Source of the DNA: an uncultured Flavonifractor sp.
GTDB lineage: Bacteria; Bacillota; Clostridia; Oscillospirales; Oscillospiraceae
Length of the DNA: 33,704 nt
Assembly (NCBI GenBank): GCA_910585415.1
Contig: CAJUDT010000015.1
Location: 1 to 33,704, forward strand
Direction: 5' to 3'
The notes beneath the pieces are model-generated. The model was not told the DNA's origin. It was given only the letters and a program-made list of their open reading frames with translations, and did not search any database. Numbering within the stretch: position 1 is the stretch's first letter; each line of letters starts with the position of its first letter. A program made the translations under genes and the position numbers. Of this stretch, positions 15,944 through 23,704 are shown in pieces.

Positions 15944-16863
15944 AGCTGACGCTCACCCGGCCCACCCTGGCGCAGAAGGCCCAGGCGCTGGCCTTCCGGC
16001 AGGAATTTTTCGACTGCGGGGAGACGGTCATCAACGGCAGCGAGCTGCTGGACCAGACCGGCTCCTATGAGGAATGGCTCGCCGCCGTCACCGCCAACGC
16101 CAGCCCGGAGACGGTAAGCCCCGATTGGGTGGTGACGGATACCTTTTTTGCCCTGGACGAAGCCGGTCGTGTGGTGGGTATCATCGACTACCGGCACACC
16201 CTCAACGGCTTTTTGAAGGACCTGGGCCATTGCGGCTACAGTGTCCGGCCCACGGAGCGGGGGAAGGGGTACGCCACGGAAATGCTCCGCCTGCTGCTGG
16301 AGCACGCCCGGAGCATGGGCGCGGCGGAGCTCCGTCTGTCCGTGGAGCGGGGCAACGCGCCGTCCATTGGGACCATTTTGCGCAACGGCGGCAGATATGT
16401 ACGGAGCTTCCTCTTCGCCGGAGAGGAAGCGGATTCTTACGCCATCACTTTGCGGGAGGGAACGACCATGACCAACCAAGCCCTGGTAGACCTGGCCTTC
16501 ACCATGCTGGAGCGCTCCTATGTACCTTACTCCCACTTCCCGGTGGGCGCGGCCCTGCTGTGCGCCGACGGGACGGTGTTCACCGGCTGCAACGTGGAAA
16601 ACGCCGCTTTCGGCTCCACCATCTGCGCCGAGCGCACCGCCCTGGTCAAGGCGGTCAGCGAGGGACACCGGGATGATTTCATCCGTCTGGCGGTGGTGGG
16701 GAACTCGGCGGACTACTGCTGGCCCTGCGGGGCCTGCCGGCAGATGCTCTATGAGTTCGCCCCCAACCTGACCCTGCTGGTGGCCCGAAAGGACCGGGAA
16801 TTTGTGGAGCTCCCCCTGTCGGAGCTCCTGCCCCACGGCTTCGGACCCAAGAGCCTGGATTAA
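15940..16863 (+). CDS. GNAT acetyltransferase-cytidine deaminase fusion
   Basis: One uninterrupted frame encodes two complete enzymes. Residues 1-173 are a GNAT acetyltransferase of the COG3981 type, with VVTDTFFALDEAGRVVGIID and the acetyl-CoA loop RPTERGKGYATEM. Residues 177-307 are a full-length homotetrameric-type cytidine deaminase: PYSHFPVGAALL, GCNVENAAFGSTICAERTA (zinc Cys and catalytic Glu) and WPCGACRQM (two further zinc Cys). The deaminase half would convert cytidine or deoxycytidine to uridine forms; the GNAT substrate is unknown. The ATG at 15940 follows GGAGGG by seven bases and overlaps the rpiB stop. The codon at residue 177 is an ATG with its own strong ribosome binding site, so a free deaminase may also be made. 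Confidence 0.88.
   Translation: MKLTLTRPTLAQKAQALAFRQEFFDCGETVINGSELLDQTGSYEEWLAAVTANASPETVSPDWVVTDTFFALDEAGRVVGIIDYRHTLNGFLKDLGHCGYSVRPTERGKGYATEMLRLLLEHARSMGAAELRLSVERGNAPSIGTILRNGGRYVRSFLFAGEEADSYAITLREGTTMTNQALVDLAFTMLERSYVPYSHFPVGAALLCADGTVFTGCNVENAAFGSTICAERTALVKAVSEGHRDDFIRLAVVGNSADYCWPCGACRQMLYEFAPNLTLLVARKDREFVELPLSELLPHGFGPKSLD
16454..16470 (+). promoter_or_regulatory. Internal ribosome binding site and start for free cytidine deaminase
   Basis: GGGAGGG (16454-16460) lies seven bases before an in-frame ATG (16468-16470) that opens exactly at the usual cytidine deaminase N-terminus (MTNQALVDLAF). A start here gives a 131-residue protein, the normal length for a stand-alone deaminase. 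Confidence 0.6.
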
Positions 16864-17024
16864 GAGCCTATCCCGAAATAATCCGCACACATCCTGCTTG
16901 CAGATTTTCTGCCATACTTCGTTGGTTTTCCTTGCCGGGCGACAGCCCGCCTGCGAAAAACCGCCTTGTCTGGCGAAAAATCTGACGGCACAATCTGTGC
17001 ACGCCTTATTTCGGGATAGGCTCT
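16863..17024. repeat. 162-bp palindromic intergenic element
   Basis: Perfect 19-base terminal arms (AGAGCCTATCCCGAAATAA at 16863-16881 and its reverse complement at 17006-17024) enclose further imperfect pairing towards the centre, for example CAGATTTTCTGCCA against CAGATTTTTCGCCA and GTTTTCCTTGCCGGGC against GCCCGCCTGCGAAAAAC. The whole unit can fold into one long hairpin. It contains no open frame, starts at the last base of the deaminase stop codon, and has no T-run after it. It resembles a miniature inverted-repeat or REP-like mobile element. A faint match to part of it lies at 26932-26951. Confidence 0.75.
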
Positions 17025-17053
17025 AAAAAACCATGAAAATTGCCGCCCTCCCC

Positions 17054-17082
17054 TTGACAGGAGGGCAGCGGTTGATTATAGT
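17054..17082 (+). promoter_or_regulatory. Promoter of the TetR regulator
   Basis: A consensus -35 TTGACA (17054-17059), a 17-base spacer and TATAGT (17077-17082) lie immediately upstream of the 25-bp palindromic operator, so a bound repressor would block the start site. Confidence 0.85.
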
Positions 17083-17107
17083 ATACATACCGACGGTCGG
17101 TATGTAT
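17083..17107. promoter_or_regulatory. TetR operator O1
   Basis: A perfect 25-bp palindrome, arms ATACATACCGAC and GTCGGTATGTAT around a central G, overlaps the predicted transcription start of the regulator gene. The core recurs at 17818-17834 before the transporter gene. Confidence 0.85.
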
Positions 17108-17124
17108 GTTGGGAGGCATACTCC

Positions 17125-17793
17125 ATGGCCCGGAACAAGCACCCGGAGGAGACGGTAGAAAAAATCTTGCGTGTGTCCCTCAAGCTCTTTCAGGAAAAGG
17201 GGTATGAGGCCACCACCATTCAGGATATCGTGGACGCTCTGGGCATGTCCAAGGGGGCCATTTACCACCATTTCAAGTCCAAGGCGGACATTATGGACCT
17301 GCTCAGTGAGCGCTATTACCAGAACCTGAGCTGGTTCCCCGACCCCAAGGGGATTCCGGGGGAAAACGGCCTGGAAAAGCTCCGGTATGTTTTTCGCTAC
17401 TTCCTCTCCGACCCCAGCAAGGAGGAAATTGACGGGATGATGCTCCCCCTCCTGCGGGACCCCAAGATGGTCTCCCTCTCGCTGGACTCGGTGTTCCGGG
17501 AGGCTGCCCCCTACATGGACCGGCTGGTGCAGGAGGCCATTGCCGACGGCTCCGCCTCCCCCCAGTTTCCCCAAGTGCTGCCGGAGGCCTTCATGCTGCT
17601 GACCAATCTCTGGATGTGGACGGAGCTGTACCGGCGGGACCGGGAGGGATTTTTGCAGCGGCTTCTCTTCTCCAAGGCCATGCTGGAGCATTTTGGCCTG
17701 CCCATCCTCACCAGCGAGCTGGTGGAGGTGTCCATGGACTACTACGACCGCCTCCTGGCCCGGGGCATTCCAACGGAACAGGACCGCCCTTGA
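17125..17793 (+). CDS. TetR/AcrR family transcriptional repressor
   Basis: This 222-residue regulator has an N-terminal helix-turn-helix at residues 31-50 (TTIQDIVDALGMSKGAIYHH) preceded by the typical KILRVSLKLFQEKGYEAT helix. The C-terminal half is helical and should bind a small ligand; it matches no subfamily I can name. GGGAGG precedes the ATG by about eight bases. The 25-bp operator over its own promoter implies autorepression. A second operator before the downstream MFS gene suggests that the pair forms an inducible efflux system, the ligand probably being the exported compound. Confidence 0.92.
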   Translation: MARNKHPEETVEKILRVSLKLFQEKGYEATTIQDIVDALGMSKGAIYHHFKSKADIMDLLSERYYQNLSWFPDPKGIPGENGLEKLRYVFRYFLSDPSKEEIDGMMLPLLRDPKMVSLSLDSVFREAAPYMDRLVQEAIADGSASPQFPQVLPEAFMLLTNLWMWTELYRRDREGFLQRLLFSKAMLEHFGLPILTSELVEVSMDYYDRLLARGIPTEQDRP

Positions 17794-17804
17794 GGCGGTT
17801 TTTT
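17783..17804 (+). terminator. Terminator spanning the TetR stop codon
   Basis: ACCGCC (17783-17788) pairs with GGCGGT (17794-17799) and is followed by a run of six T. The TGA stop of the regulator lies in the loop, so translation to the stop codon would probably disturb folding. It would partly separate the regulator from the MFS gene. Confidence 0.65.
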
Positions 17805-17817
17805 CCGGCCTCGATAC

Positions 17818-17834
17818 ATACCGACCGTCGGTAT
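17818..17834. promoter_or_regulatory. TetR operator O2
   Basis: Arms ATACCGAC and GTCGGTAT around a central C repeat the core of operator O1, 24 bases before the MFS start codon. A weak promoter overlaps it: TTGAGG at 17790, 17 bases, GATACA at 17813. Confidence 0.8.
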
Positions 17835-17857
17835 CATAATTGGAAAGGAGCACCCCT

Positions 17858-19123
17858 ATGACCCCGATCAAATTCTCCCGGGATTTCAAGCTGATGGTCC
17901 TGGGACAAATCGTGTCCCTCTTCGGCAACAGCATTCTGCGCTTCGCCCTGTCCCTGTACGTGCTGGAGCTCACCGGCTCCGCCACCGCCTTTGGCGGGAT
18001 TCTGGCCCTGTCCATGATTCCCACGGTCCTGTGCGCCCCTCTGGGCGGCGTACTGGCCGACCGGGTCCCCCGGCAGCGGATTATGGCCGGACTGGATTTC
18101 CTCACCGCCGCCCTGGCCGGGGGCTACGCCCTGCTCACCGGAGGAGCGGGGAGCCTTGCCGCCGTGGGGCTTTTGATGCTTCTCCTGTCCGTCATTCAGG
18201 CGGTCTATCAGCCCGCGGTACAGGCCAGCATCCCCGCCCTGGTGCCCCCGGAGGGGCGCATGACCGCCAACGGCGCCGTGGCCCAGGTCCAGGCCCTGGC
18301 CACCCTGCTGGGGCCCATTCTGGGCGGAGCCCTGTACGGCTGGATGGGGCTGACGCCTATGCTGTGGGTCAGCGGCGGGTGCTTTCTGGCCTCGGCGGTG
18401 ATGGAGTGCTTTCTGCGTATCCCCTTTACTCCCCCGGAGCGGCGGGGGACCATGCTGGCCGGCATTGCCGCCGATTTGAAGGAGGCCGGCGGGTTTCTTG
18501 TGCGGGATGAGCCGCACCTGTTTCGTATGCTCCTGCTGCTGGCCGGTCTAAATCTGTTGATTTCCCCGGTGTTCGTGGTGGGCCTGCCCTATCTGGTCAA
18601 GGTCCATTTGGGCCTCTCCGCCCAGCTCTACGGGGCGGCGGAGGGGGTTATGGGGCTGGGCTCCATTCTGGGCGGAGTGCTCTCCGGGCCGGTGCTGGGG
18701 CGGATGGCCTTCCGGCACGCACACCGGTTTTTGCTGGGGTGCTCCCTGCTGCTGCTCCCTGTGACAGCCGCTCTTTTGCTGGGGCTTCCGGCCCTGGGGG
18801 TATATGGGGTCCTGCTGGCCTGCGTTCTGCTGGGGCTGGCCTGCGTGATGCTCTTCAACATCGCCGCGCAGACCTTCGTTCAGCAGGTGACGCCGCCCCA
18901 CCTGATGGGCAAGACCGCCGCCTTCATCACCGCCGTGTGTACCTGCGCCGCCCCCCTGGGGCAGGCCCTGTACGGGGTGGCCTTCGACGCCCTGCGCAGT
19001 CAGGTGTGGGCGCCGGTGCTGCTGGGGGCGGTGTCGGGTGTTCTGCTCTCCCTGGCGGCGGGGAGCGTACTGGCCGTCCTGGCGGACCGCCACGCGGAGA
19101 CTGCCGGACCGGCGGTCCCATAA
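17858..19123 (+). CDS. MFS transporter (drug-efflux type)
   Basis: This 421-residue major facilitator protein has about 12 membrane segments. It opens with FKLMVLGQIVSLFGNSILRFALS and carries the family loop GVLADRVPRQRIM between segments 2 and 3. It resembles the MefA/enterobactin-exporter-like branch (MFS_3) that pumps out drugs or small metabolites, but the substrate is not readable from sequence. AAAGGAG lies seven bases before the ATG; an earlier in-frame TTG at 17840 would place the site inside the gene. Control by the upstream TetR protein is supported by operator O2. Confidence 0.88.
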   Translation: MTPIKFSRDFKLMVLGQIVSLFGNSILRFALSLYVLELTGSATAFGGILALSMIPTVLCAPLGGVLADRVPRQRIMAGLDFLTAALAGGYALLTGGAGSLAAVGLLMLLLSVIQAVYQPAVQASIPALVPPEGRMTANGAVAQVQALATLLGPILGGALYGWMGLTPMLWVSGGCFLASAVMECFLRIPFTPPERRGTMLAGIAADLKEAGGFLVRDEPHLFRMLLLLAGLNLLISPVFVVGLPYLVKVHLGLSAQLYGAAEGVMGLGSILGGVLSGPVLGRMAFRHAHRFLLGCSLLLLPVTAALLLGLPALGVYGVLLACVLLGLACVMLFNIAAQTFVQQVTPPHLMGKTAAFITAVCTCAAPLGQALYGVAFDALRSQVWAPVLLGAVSGVLLSLAAGSVLAVLADRHAETAGPAVP

Positions 19124-19130
19124 ACGGCAG

Positions 19131-19163
19131 GCAGGGTACGCGCGAGATATGCGCGTACCCTGC
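19131..19163. terminator. Hairpin between convergent MFS and malQ genes
   Basis: Perfect 13-bp arms GCAGGGTACGCGC and GCGCGTACCCTGC enclose GAGATAT, seven bases after the MFS stop and 21 before the malQ stop. Short T-containing sequences flank both sides, so it may serve as a bidirectional terminator. Confidence 0.65.
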
Positions 19164-19184
19164 TCTCTGTTTGCAATGGGTTCC

Positions 19185-20669
19185 TTATGTTCTCCGATAA
19201 GTACGGGTAATCTGCCGCAGCCGCCCCGCCACATCGGGGTTGAGGGCCGCCTCCCGGACCCGCCAGCTCCAGTTCTCCGGGCCCATGGTCCCCGGCGCGT
19301 TCATGCGGGCGTCGGCCCCCAGGCCCAGCAGGTCCTGCATGGGCGCGATGGCCAGACAGCAAGGGGACATCCACGCCCCGCAGACCGCCCCCCAGCCGAA
19401 GCCCTCATCCTCCCGCAGGCGCAGGTAATCAAAGGCGTACTGCCGCTCCGCCTCGCTGGCCTCATCAAAGAGCCACTGGACGAAGGTGGGTGTGTCGTGG
19501 GTGCCGGTGTAGGCAACGGCGTTTTTGGGGCAGTTGTGGGGCAGGTAGGTGCTCTCCCCCACCGGGTCGAAGGCGTAGACCAGAATTTTCATACCCGGCA
19601 GGCCGCTCTTGGCGATGAAAGCCCGGGCCGCGTCGTCCAGGTCCCCCAGGTCCTCGGCAATGAGCTCCAGGCCCTCCACCTCCCGGAGGGCTTTCAGCAG
19701 GGGCATACCGGGTCCCTTTTCCCAGTGGCCCTCCCGTGCGTCCTTGGCCCCGGTGGGGACGGACCAATAGGTGTGAAAGGCCCGAAAATGGTCGATGCGT
19801 ACCACGTCGTACAGCCGGGCCACATGGGCGCACCGGCGTTTCCACCAGGCAAAGCCGGTCTGCTTGTGGTATTTCCAGTCGTACAGGGGGTTCCCCCAGT
19901 GCTGTCCCATCTCGGAAAAGGCGTCCGGCGGCACCCCCGCCTCGGCGGTGGGCGTCAGGTCCTTGTCCAGCAGGAAGAGCTTGGGGTCCCCCCAGACCTC
20001 GGCGCTGTCCGGGGAGACGTAGATGGGCAGGTCCCCGATGATGGAAATCCCCTTCTCGTTGGCGTAGGCCCGCAGGCTGGTCCACTGGCGGAAGAACAGC
20101 ATCTGCAAAAAGGCGTGATACTTGATTTCTTCCTCCAATTCCTCCCGCAGGGGGGCCAGGGCCTCCAGCTCCCGCTTCCGAACCGGGTCCGGCCAGTCCT
20201 TCAGCTCCGCGCCGCCGAAATGCTCCCGCAGGGCCAGGAAGAGGGCAAAATCCGGGAGCCAATCCTTTTCCGCCTTCCAGAAATCGGCCAGCTCGGAGGC
20301 GCACTTGGTTTTTCCCCGCTCCCAGGCCGCGCGCAGCAGGGCCGGGCGGGTCTTGTGGAGCCACGCATAGTCCACCCGGTCCGGCGAGCCGGGGTACTGG
20401 GCGCTCTGGGCTTCCTCCGGCGTCAGCAGGCCGTCCTCCGCCAACAGCTCCGGGTCCAGGTAGAGGGGATTGCCCGCGAAGGACGAGGGGGACATATAAG
20501 GGGACTCTCCGCCGCCGGGGGGCACCAGGGGGAGAATCTGCCAATAGTGCTGGCCCGCCTGAGCCAGGAAGTCGATGAAGCGCCGGGCGTATTTGCCAAG
20601 GGTGCCCCCGCCGCAGGGCCCCGGCAGGGCGGAGATTGGGAGTAAGATACCGCTGGAGCGGCCTTCCAT
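19185..20669 (-). CDS. malQ: 4-alpha-glucanotransferase (GH77, amylomaltase)
   Basis: This cytoplasmic enzyme transfers alpha-1,4-glucan segments between maltodextrins during glycogen or starch breakdown. Family motifs are SSGILLPISALPGPCGGGTLG at the N-terminus, VVRIDHFRAF with the nucleophile Asp, ELIAEDLGDL with the acid/base Glu, and GTHDTPTFVQWL with the third catalytic Asp. Length 494 is the normal short (bacterial) form. GGAGG lies eight bases before the ATG, and a promoter with a perfect -10 box sits 30 bases further up. It is a single-gene unit. Confidence 0.96.
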   Translation of the reverse strand: MEGRSSGILLPISALPGPCGGGTLGKYARRFIDFLAQAGQHYWQILPLVPPGGGESPYMSPSSFAGNPLYLDPELLAEDGLLTPEEAQSAQYPGSPDRVDYAWLHKTRPALLRAAWERGKTKCASELADFWKAEKDWLPDFALFLALREHFGGAELKDWPDPVRKRELEALAPLREELEEEIKYHAFLQMLFFRQWTSLRAYANEKGISIIGDLPIYVSPDSAEVWGDPKLFLLDKDLTPTAEAGVPPDAFSEMGQHWGNPLYDWKYHKQTGFAWWKRRCAHVARLYDVVRIDHFRAFHTYWSVPTGAKDAREGHWEKGPGMPLLKALREVEGLELIAEDLGDLDDAARAFIAKSGLPGMKILVYAFDPVGESTYLPHNCPKNAVAYTGTHDTPTFVQWLFDEASEAERQYAFDYLRLREDEGFGWGAVCGAWMSPCCLAIAPMQDLLGLGADARMNAPGTMGPENWSWRVREAALNPDVAGRLRQITRTYRRT

Positions 20670-20701
20670 AAGAATTACCTCCTATTTTCAGGTTTACTCT
20701 T

Positions 20702-20730
20702 ATTATACGGCCTTTCTCCCCCGCCTGCAA
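20702..20730 (-). promoter_or_regulatory. Promoter of malQ
   Basis: On the minus strand, TTGCAG (20725-20730) is followed by 17 bases and TATAAT (20702-20707), about 25 bases upstream of the malQ ribosome binding site. Confidence 0.8.
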
Positions 20731-20748
20731 GTCCTATCCCTTCCAAAT

Positions 20749-20767
20749 CCTTCCGCCGGCCGGAAGG
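20749..20767 (-). terminator. Hairpin after cbiK (weak terminator)
   Basis: On the minus strand, CCTTCCG and CGGAAGG pair around GCCGG, followed by ATTTGG. It lies 18 bases after the cbiK stop codon and just upstream of the malQ promoter. The poor T-run leaves its role uncertain. Confidence 0.4.
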
Positions 20768-20785
20768 CCCGCCAGCCCAGAGGGC

Positions 20786-21562
20786 TCAATGCCCCTCCAG
20801 CAGGGCCCGCAGCCGCGCCTGATACATGGCCTGAATCTTCGGCTGGGACCCCAGGCCGTCCAGGTGGCAGGAGACGGTATAGCCCGCCGCCTCCAGGCGC
20901 CGTTTCCAGCTGTCGGGCTCGTCCCCGGCCATGTCGTTGATGGCGTGGTCCCCGGCCACCAGCATCAGGGGGACCAGCTTCACCTGGCGGTGGGGCGTGG
21001 TTTTGAGCTGTTCCATCACCTCATCCAGCTCCGGCCAGCCCTCCACGGTGCCCACATAGGTCCGCTCCACCCCCGTGAGGCGCAGTACCGTCTGGAGGGC
21101 CGGGTAGACCAGGTTGGCAAAGCTGTCGCTGCCGTGGCCCATGAGCACCAGGGCCCCTTCCTCCGGCACATAACACCGGGCAATGACCCCCGCCAGCTCC
21201 AGCAGGGAGCTGTTATCCGGAAGCAGGGGCTCCCCCATGACCAGCGCCTCAAACTCCTTCCGCCGGGGGAACCGGTGGACCGCCCGGCGGATTTTGGCGT
21301 ACTCCACGCCGGGAAGCAGGTGGGTGGGCTGGAGGTACACATGGGTGTACCCCTGGTCCGCCAAGTGCTCCAGGGCGTCCTCCACACTGAACACCGGCTC
21401 CCCCCGGCCCGCCAGCTTTTTGCGGATGATGGAGCTGGTGTAGGCCCGGAACACATCCATACCGGGGACCAGGGCCGTCAGGGCTTCCTCGACGCCTTCA
21501 ATGTCCCGTTTCGCCTTGGGGACGGTGGTGCCGAAGCTGACCACCAGAAGCGCCTGTCTCAT
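20786..21562 (-). CDS. cbiK: Sirohydrochlorin cobaltochelatase CbiK
   Basis: This enzyme inserts Co(II) into sirohydrochlorin in the anaerobic cobalamin route. Its 258 residues show MRQALLVVSFGTTVPKAKRD, YLQPTHLLPGVEY with a conserved His, LMGHGSDSFANLVYP, and PLMLVAGDHAINDMAGDEP, in which the His contributes to metal binding. The length fits CbiK rather than the shorter CbiX. I start at ATG 21562, preceded by GGAGGGGGAAGC; it overlaps the cobA-hemD stop codon by ATGA. It is the last gene of the riboswitch-controlled operon. A heme-related chelatase is less likely given the context. Confidence 0.93.
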   Translation of the reverse strand: MRQALLVVSFGTTVPKAKRDIEGVEEALTALVPGMDVFRAYTSSIIRKKLAGRGEPVFSVEDALEHLADQGYTHVYLQPTHLLPGVEYAKIRRAVHRFPRRKEFEALVMGEPLLPDNSSLLELAGVIARCYVPEEGALVLMGHGSDSFANLVYPALQTVLRLTGVERTYVGTVEGWPELDEVMEQLKTTPHRQVKLVPLMLVAGDHAINDMAGDEPDSWKRRLEAAGYTVSCHLDGLGSQPKIQAMYQARLRALLEGH

Positions 21563-23064
21563 GCTTCCCCCTCCGTTTCTCTTCCGCTCCGCCTGCTCCA
21601 GTCCTCCCGGACACACTGGAGGATGCCGCCCGCCGAAATCTCCGGGGCGGTCAGGAAGGGAGCGCCGGTCTGCCGGGCCAGCTCCTCGGCGCTGACCGGG
21701 CCGATGCACACCGCCGTGACCCCCTCCGGCAGGGCGGCATGGTCCTTGAAGTAAGACTTCACCCCGCCCGCGCTGGCGAAAATCAGGTAGTCCAGAGGCT
21801 CCGGGGCCTCCGCCTGGGTGAACACCGCGTCGTACAAATCAAAATCCCGGACGGGAATTTCCCCAGCCGCCAGGGTGCGGGCCATCAGGTCGTTGCTGGA
21901 GGCCGAGCGGAACAACAGGACCTCCTCCCCAGGGGCCACCGTCCGGCAGAGCTCCTCCGCCAGGGCGGCTCCGGTGGCAAGCTCCGGGCACAGGTCGGCG
22001 CGGATGCCGTGCTTTCGCAGGGCCCCGCCGGTGGCCTTGCCGATGACGGCGAATTTGCACCGCCCCAGCCGCCGCAGGTCAACCCCCGATTCCTCCAGCC
22101 ACTGGAAGAAGCACCGCACCCCGTTGGCGCTGGTAAGGACCACCCACTTGTCCCGGTCCGCGCACAGCTCCTCCGCCGGGAAGTCCAGGGGCAGGCGCTC
22201 CACCCGCGCCGCCGCCACCCGGAAGGTCCTGGCCCCCAGGTCCTGAAATCCCCGCTCCAGCTTTTCGGTGAACACCGGCGTACCCACCAGACCGATACAC
22301 ACCCCGTCCAGGGGATGAACCATCGTAGGCCCCATGTCCAGGCCGGCCACCGCCCCCACCACAATCACCGCCGGAGCCTGCACCCCGGCCTGACGGGTCT
22401 TTTGGGCGATGTCCGCCAACGTCCCCCGAACAGCGGCCTTGTGGGGGGAATTGCCCCCGGAAACCACCGCCGCCGGGGTATCCGGCCTCTTTCCGGCCTC
22501 CATGAGCCGCCGGGCAATCTTCTCCAGCCCCGTGAGGCCCATCAGGAAAATCAGGGTCCCCTCCAATGCCGCCAAGGTCTCCATGGACTCCGGGAGCACG
22601 TCGCCCAGGGCGTTGGTGTGGCCGGTAATCACATGAAAACTCCGGCTGACCTCCCGATGGGTCACCGGAATCCCCGCCGCCGCCGGTATGGCAATAGCGG
22701 AGGAAATGCCGGGGACCTCCTCATAGGGAATCCCCGCCGCCTGAAGGGCCAGGATTTCCTCTCCCCCCCGGCCGAAAACGAAGGGGTCCCCCCCCTTCAG
22801 GCGCACCACCCGTTTTCCCCCCTGGGCCAGCTCCACCAGGAGCCGGTTGGTGTCCCCCTGGGGGACCGAGTGCCGCCCGCAGCGCTTCCCCACGGGATAG
22901 CGCTCCGCCGCCCCGGCCTCGTCCACCAGGGCCGGGTCGATGAGTGCGTCATAGACCACCGCATCACACTTCCGCAAAAGGTCCAGCCCCCGCAGGGTTA
23001 TCAAATCCCGGGCCCCGCACCCCGCGCCCACCAGAAAAACGCAGCCCTTGCCTTGCTCATTCAT
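21559..23064 (-). CDS. cobA-hemD: Uroporphyrinogen-III C-methyltransferase/uroporphyrinogen-III synthase fusion
   Basis: Residues 1-245 are a SUMT-type methyltransferase (FLVGAGCGARDLITLRG, VRLKGGDPFVFGRGGEE, PGISSAIAIPAAAGIPVTHR) that adds two methyl groups to uroporphyrinogen III to give precorrin-2. Residues of about 255-501 are uroporphyrinogen-III synthase (WVVLTSANGVRCFFQWLEE, CKFAVIGKATGGALRKHG, LIFASAGGVKSYF), which closes hydroxymethylbilane into the ring. Such CobA-HemD fusions are common in Clostridia. Two enzymes acting in a row are thus joined. The ATG at 23064 overlaps the preceding gene by 8 bases. Confidence 0.95.
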   Translation of the reverse strand: MNEQGKGCVFLVGAGCGARDLITLRGLDLLRKCDAVVYDALIDPALVDEAGAAERYPVGKRCGRHSVPQGDTNRLLVELAQGGKRVVRLKGGDPFVFGRGGEEILALQAAGIPYEEVPGISSAIAIPAAAGIPVTHREVSRSFHVITGHTNALGDVLPESMETLAALEGTLIFLMGLTGLEKIARRLMEAGKRPDTPAAVVSGGNSPHKAAVRGTLADIAQKTRQAGVQAPAVIVVGAVAGLDMGPTMVHPLDGVCIGLVGTPVFTEKLERGFQDLGARTFRVAAARVERLPLDFPAEELCADRDKWVVLTSANGVRCFFQWLEESGVDLRRLGRCKFAVIGKATGGALRKHGIRADLCPELATGAALAEELCRTVAPGEEVLLFRSASSNDLMARTLAAGEIPVRDFDLYDAVFTQAEAPEPLDYLIFASAGGVKSYFKDHAALPEGVTAVCIGPVSAEELARQTGAPFLTAPEISAGGILQCVREDWSRRSGRETEGEA

Positions 23065-23692
23065 CCCTTGCCGCCTCCTTCAACACTTCTTCCAGCTCCT
23101 CCCCGGAGAGCCCCCGGCCCAGGGCCATGCACCGGTCAAACAGGGCCGCGAATACCGGCCCCCGGGCCCCCTCCGGGAGGCGCTCCCGGACCTGCGCCCG
23201 GCTCCGGGCCAGAAAGTCCAGAATATCCGCAAGCTCCCCCTCCCCGGCGGGGATGAGGGCTTCGATGCGCTCCTTAAAAAAGCGTGCCGCCGTGGGACTG
23301 GCTCCGCCGGTGGACACGCCGATGGTCAGCCCGCCCCGCCGGACCACCGCCGGGAATTTACAGGTACAGGCCTCCTGGTCGTCGGCCACGTTGACCAAAA
23401 TCCCCCGGGCCCGGCACAGGGCCGCAATCTGCCGGTTCACCCCCCGGTCCCCGGTGGCCGCCACAGCCAGCCGGTTCCCCTCCAGGTCTTTTGGCCGAAA
23501 AGCCCGGCGGAGCAGCCGGAGCTTCCCCGCCTGCTCCAGGGCCTGAAATTCCGGCAGAAATCGGGGGGCTGCCACCGTCAGCCGGGGCGCACAGGCCAGC
23601 AGGGCCCTGGCCTTCCGCAGGGCCACCCGCCCCCCGCCCGCAATGAGGCAGGGGACCCCCTCCAAATCCACAAACAGCGGGAACTCGCCCAT
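23057..23692 (-). CDS. Precorrin-2 dehydrogenase (CysG N-terminal/Met8-like)
   Basis: This 211-residue enzyme oxidises precorrin-2 to sirohydrochlorin with NAD. The nucleotide-binding motif CLIAGGGRVALRKARALL is at the N-terminus, and the conserved VNVADDQEACTCKFPAVV and VSTGGASPTAARFFKERIE follow, as in CysG and Met8. The C-terminal part is shortened and helical. Some family members also act as ferrochelatases to make siroheme. Here CbiK in the same operon suggests the product is passed on for cobalt insertion. GGAGG lies six bases before the ATG. The gene is 12 bases after btuD. Confidence 0.92.
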   Translation of the reverse strand: MGEFPLFVDLEGVPCLIAGGGRVALRKARALLACAPRLTVAAPRFLPEFQALEQAGKLRLLRRAFRPKDLEGNRLAVAATGDRGVNRQIAALCRARGILVNVADDQEACTCKFPAVVRRGGLTIGVSTGGASPTAARFFKERIEALIPAGEGELADILDFLARSRAQVRERLPEGARGPVFAALFDRCMALGRGLSGEELEEVLKEAARDE

Positions 23693-23704
23693 GGTATTCC
23701 TCCG

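Noticed and set aside
19038..20645. A long plus-strand open frame opposite malQ
   Set aside because: malQ has all catalytic motifs, a ribosome binding site and a promoter. The opposite frame has none of these.
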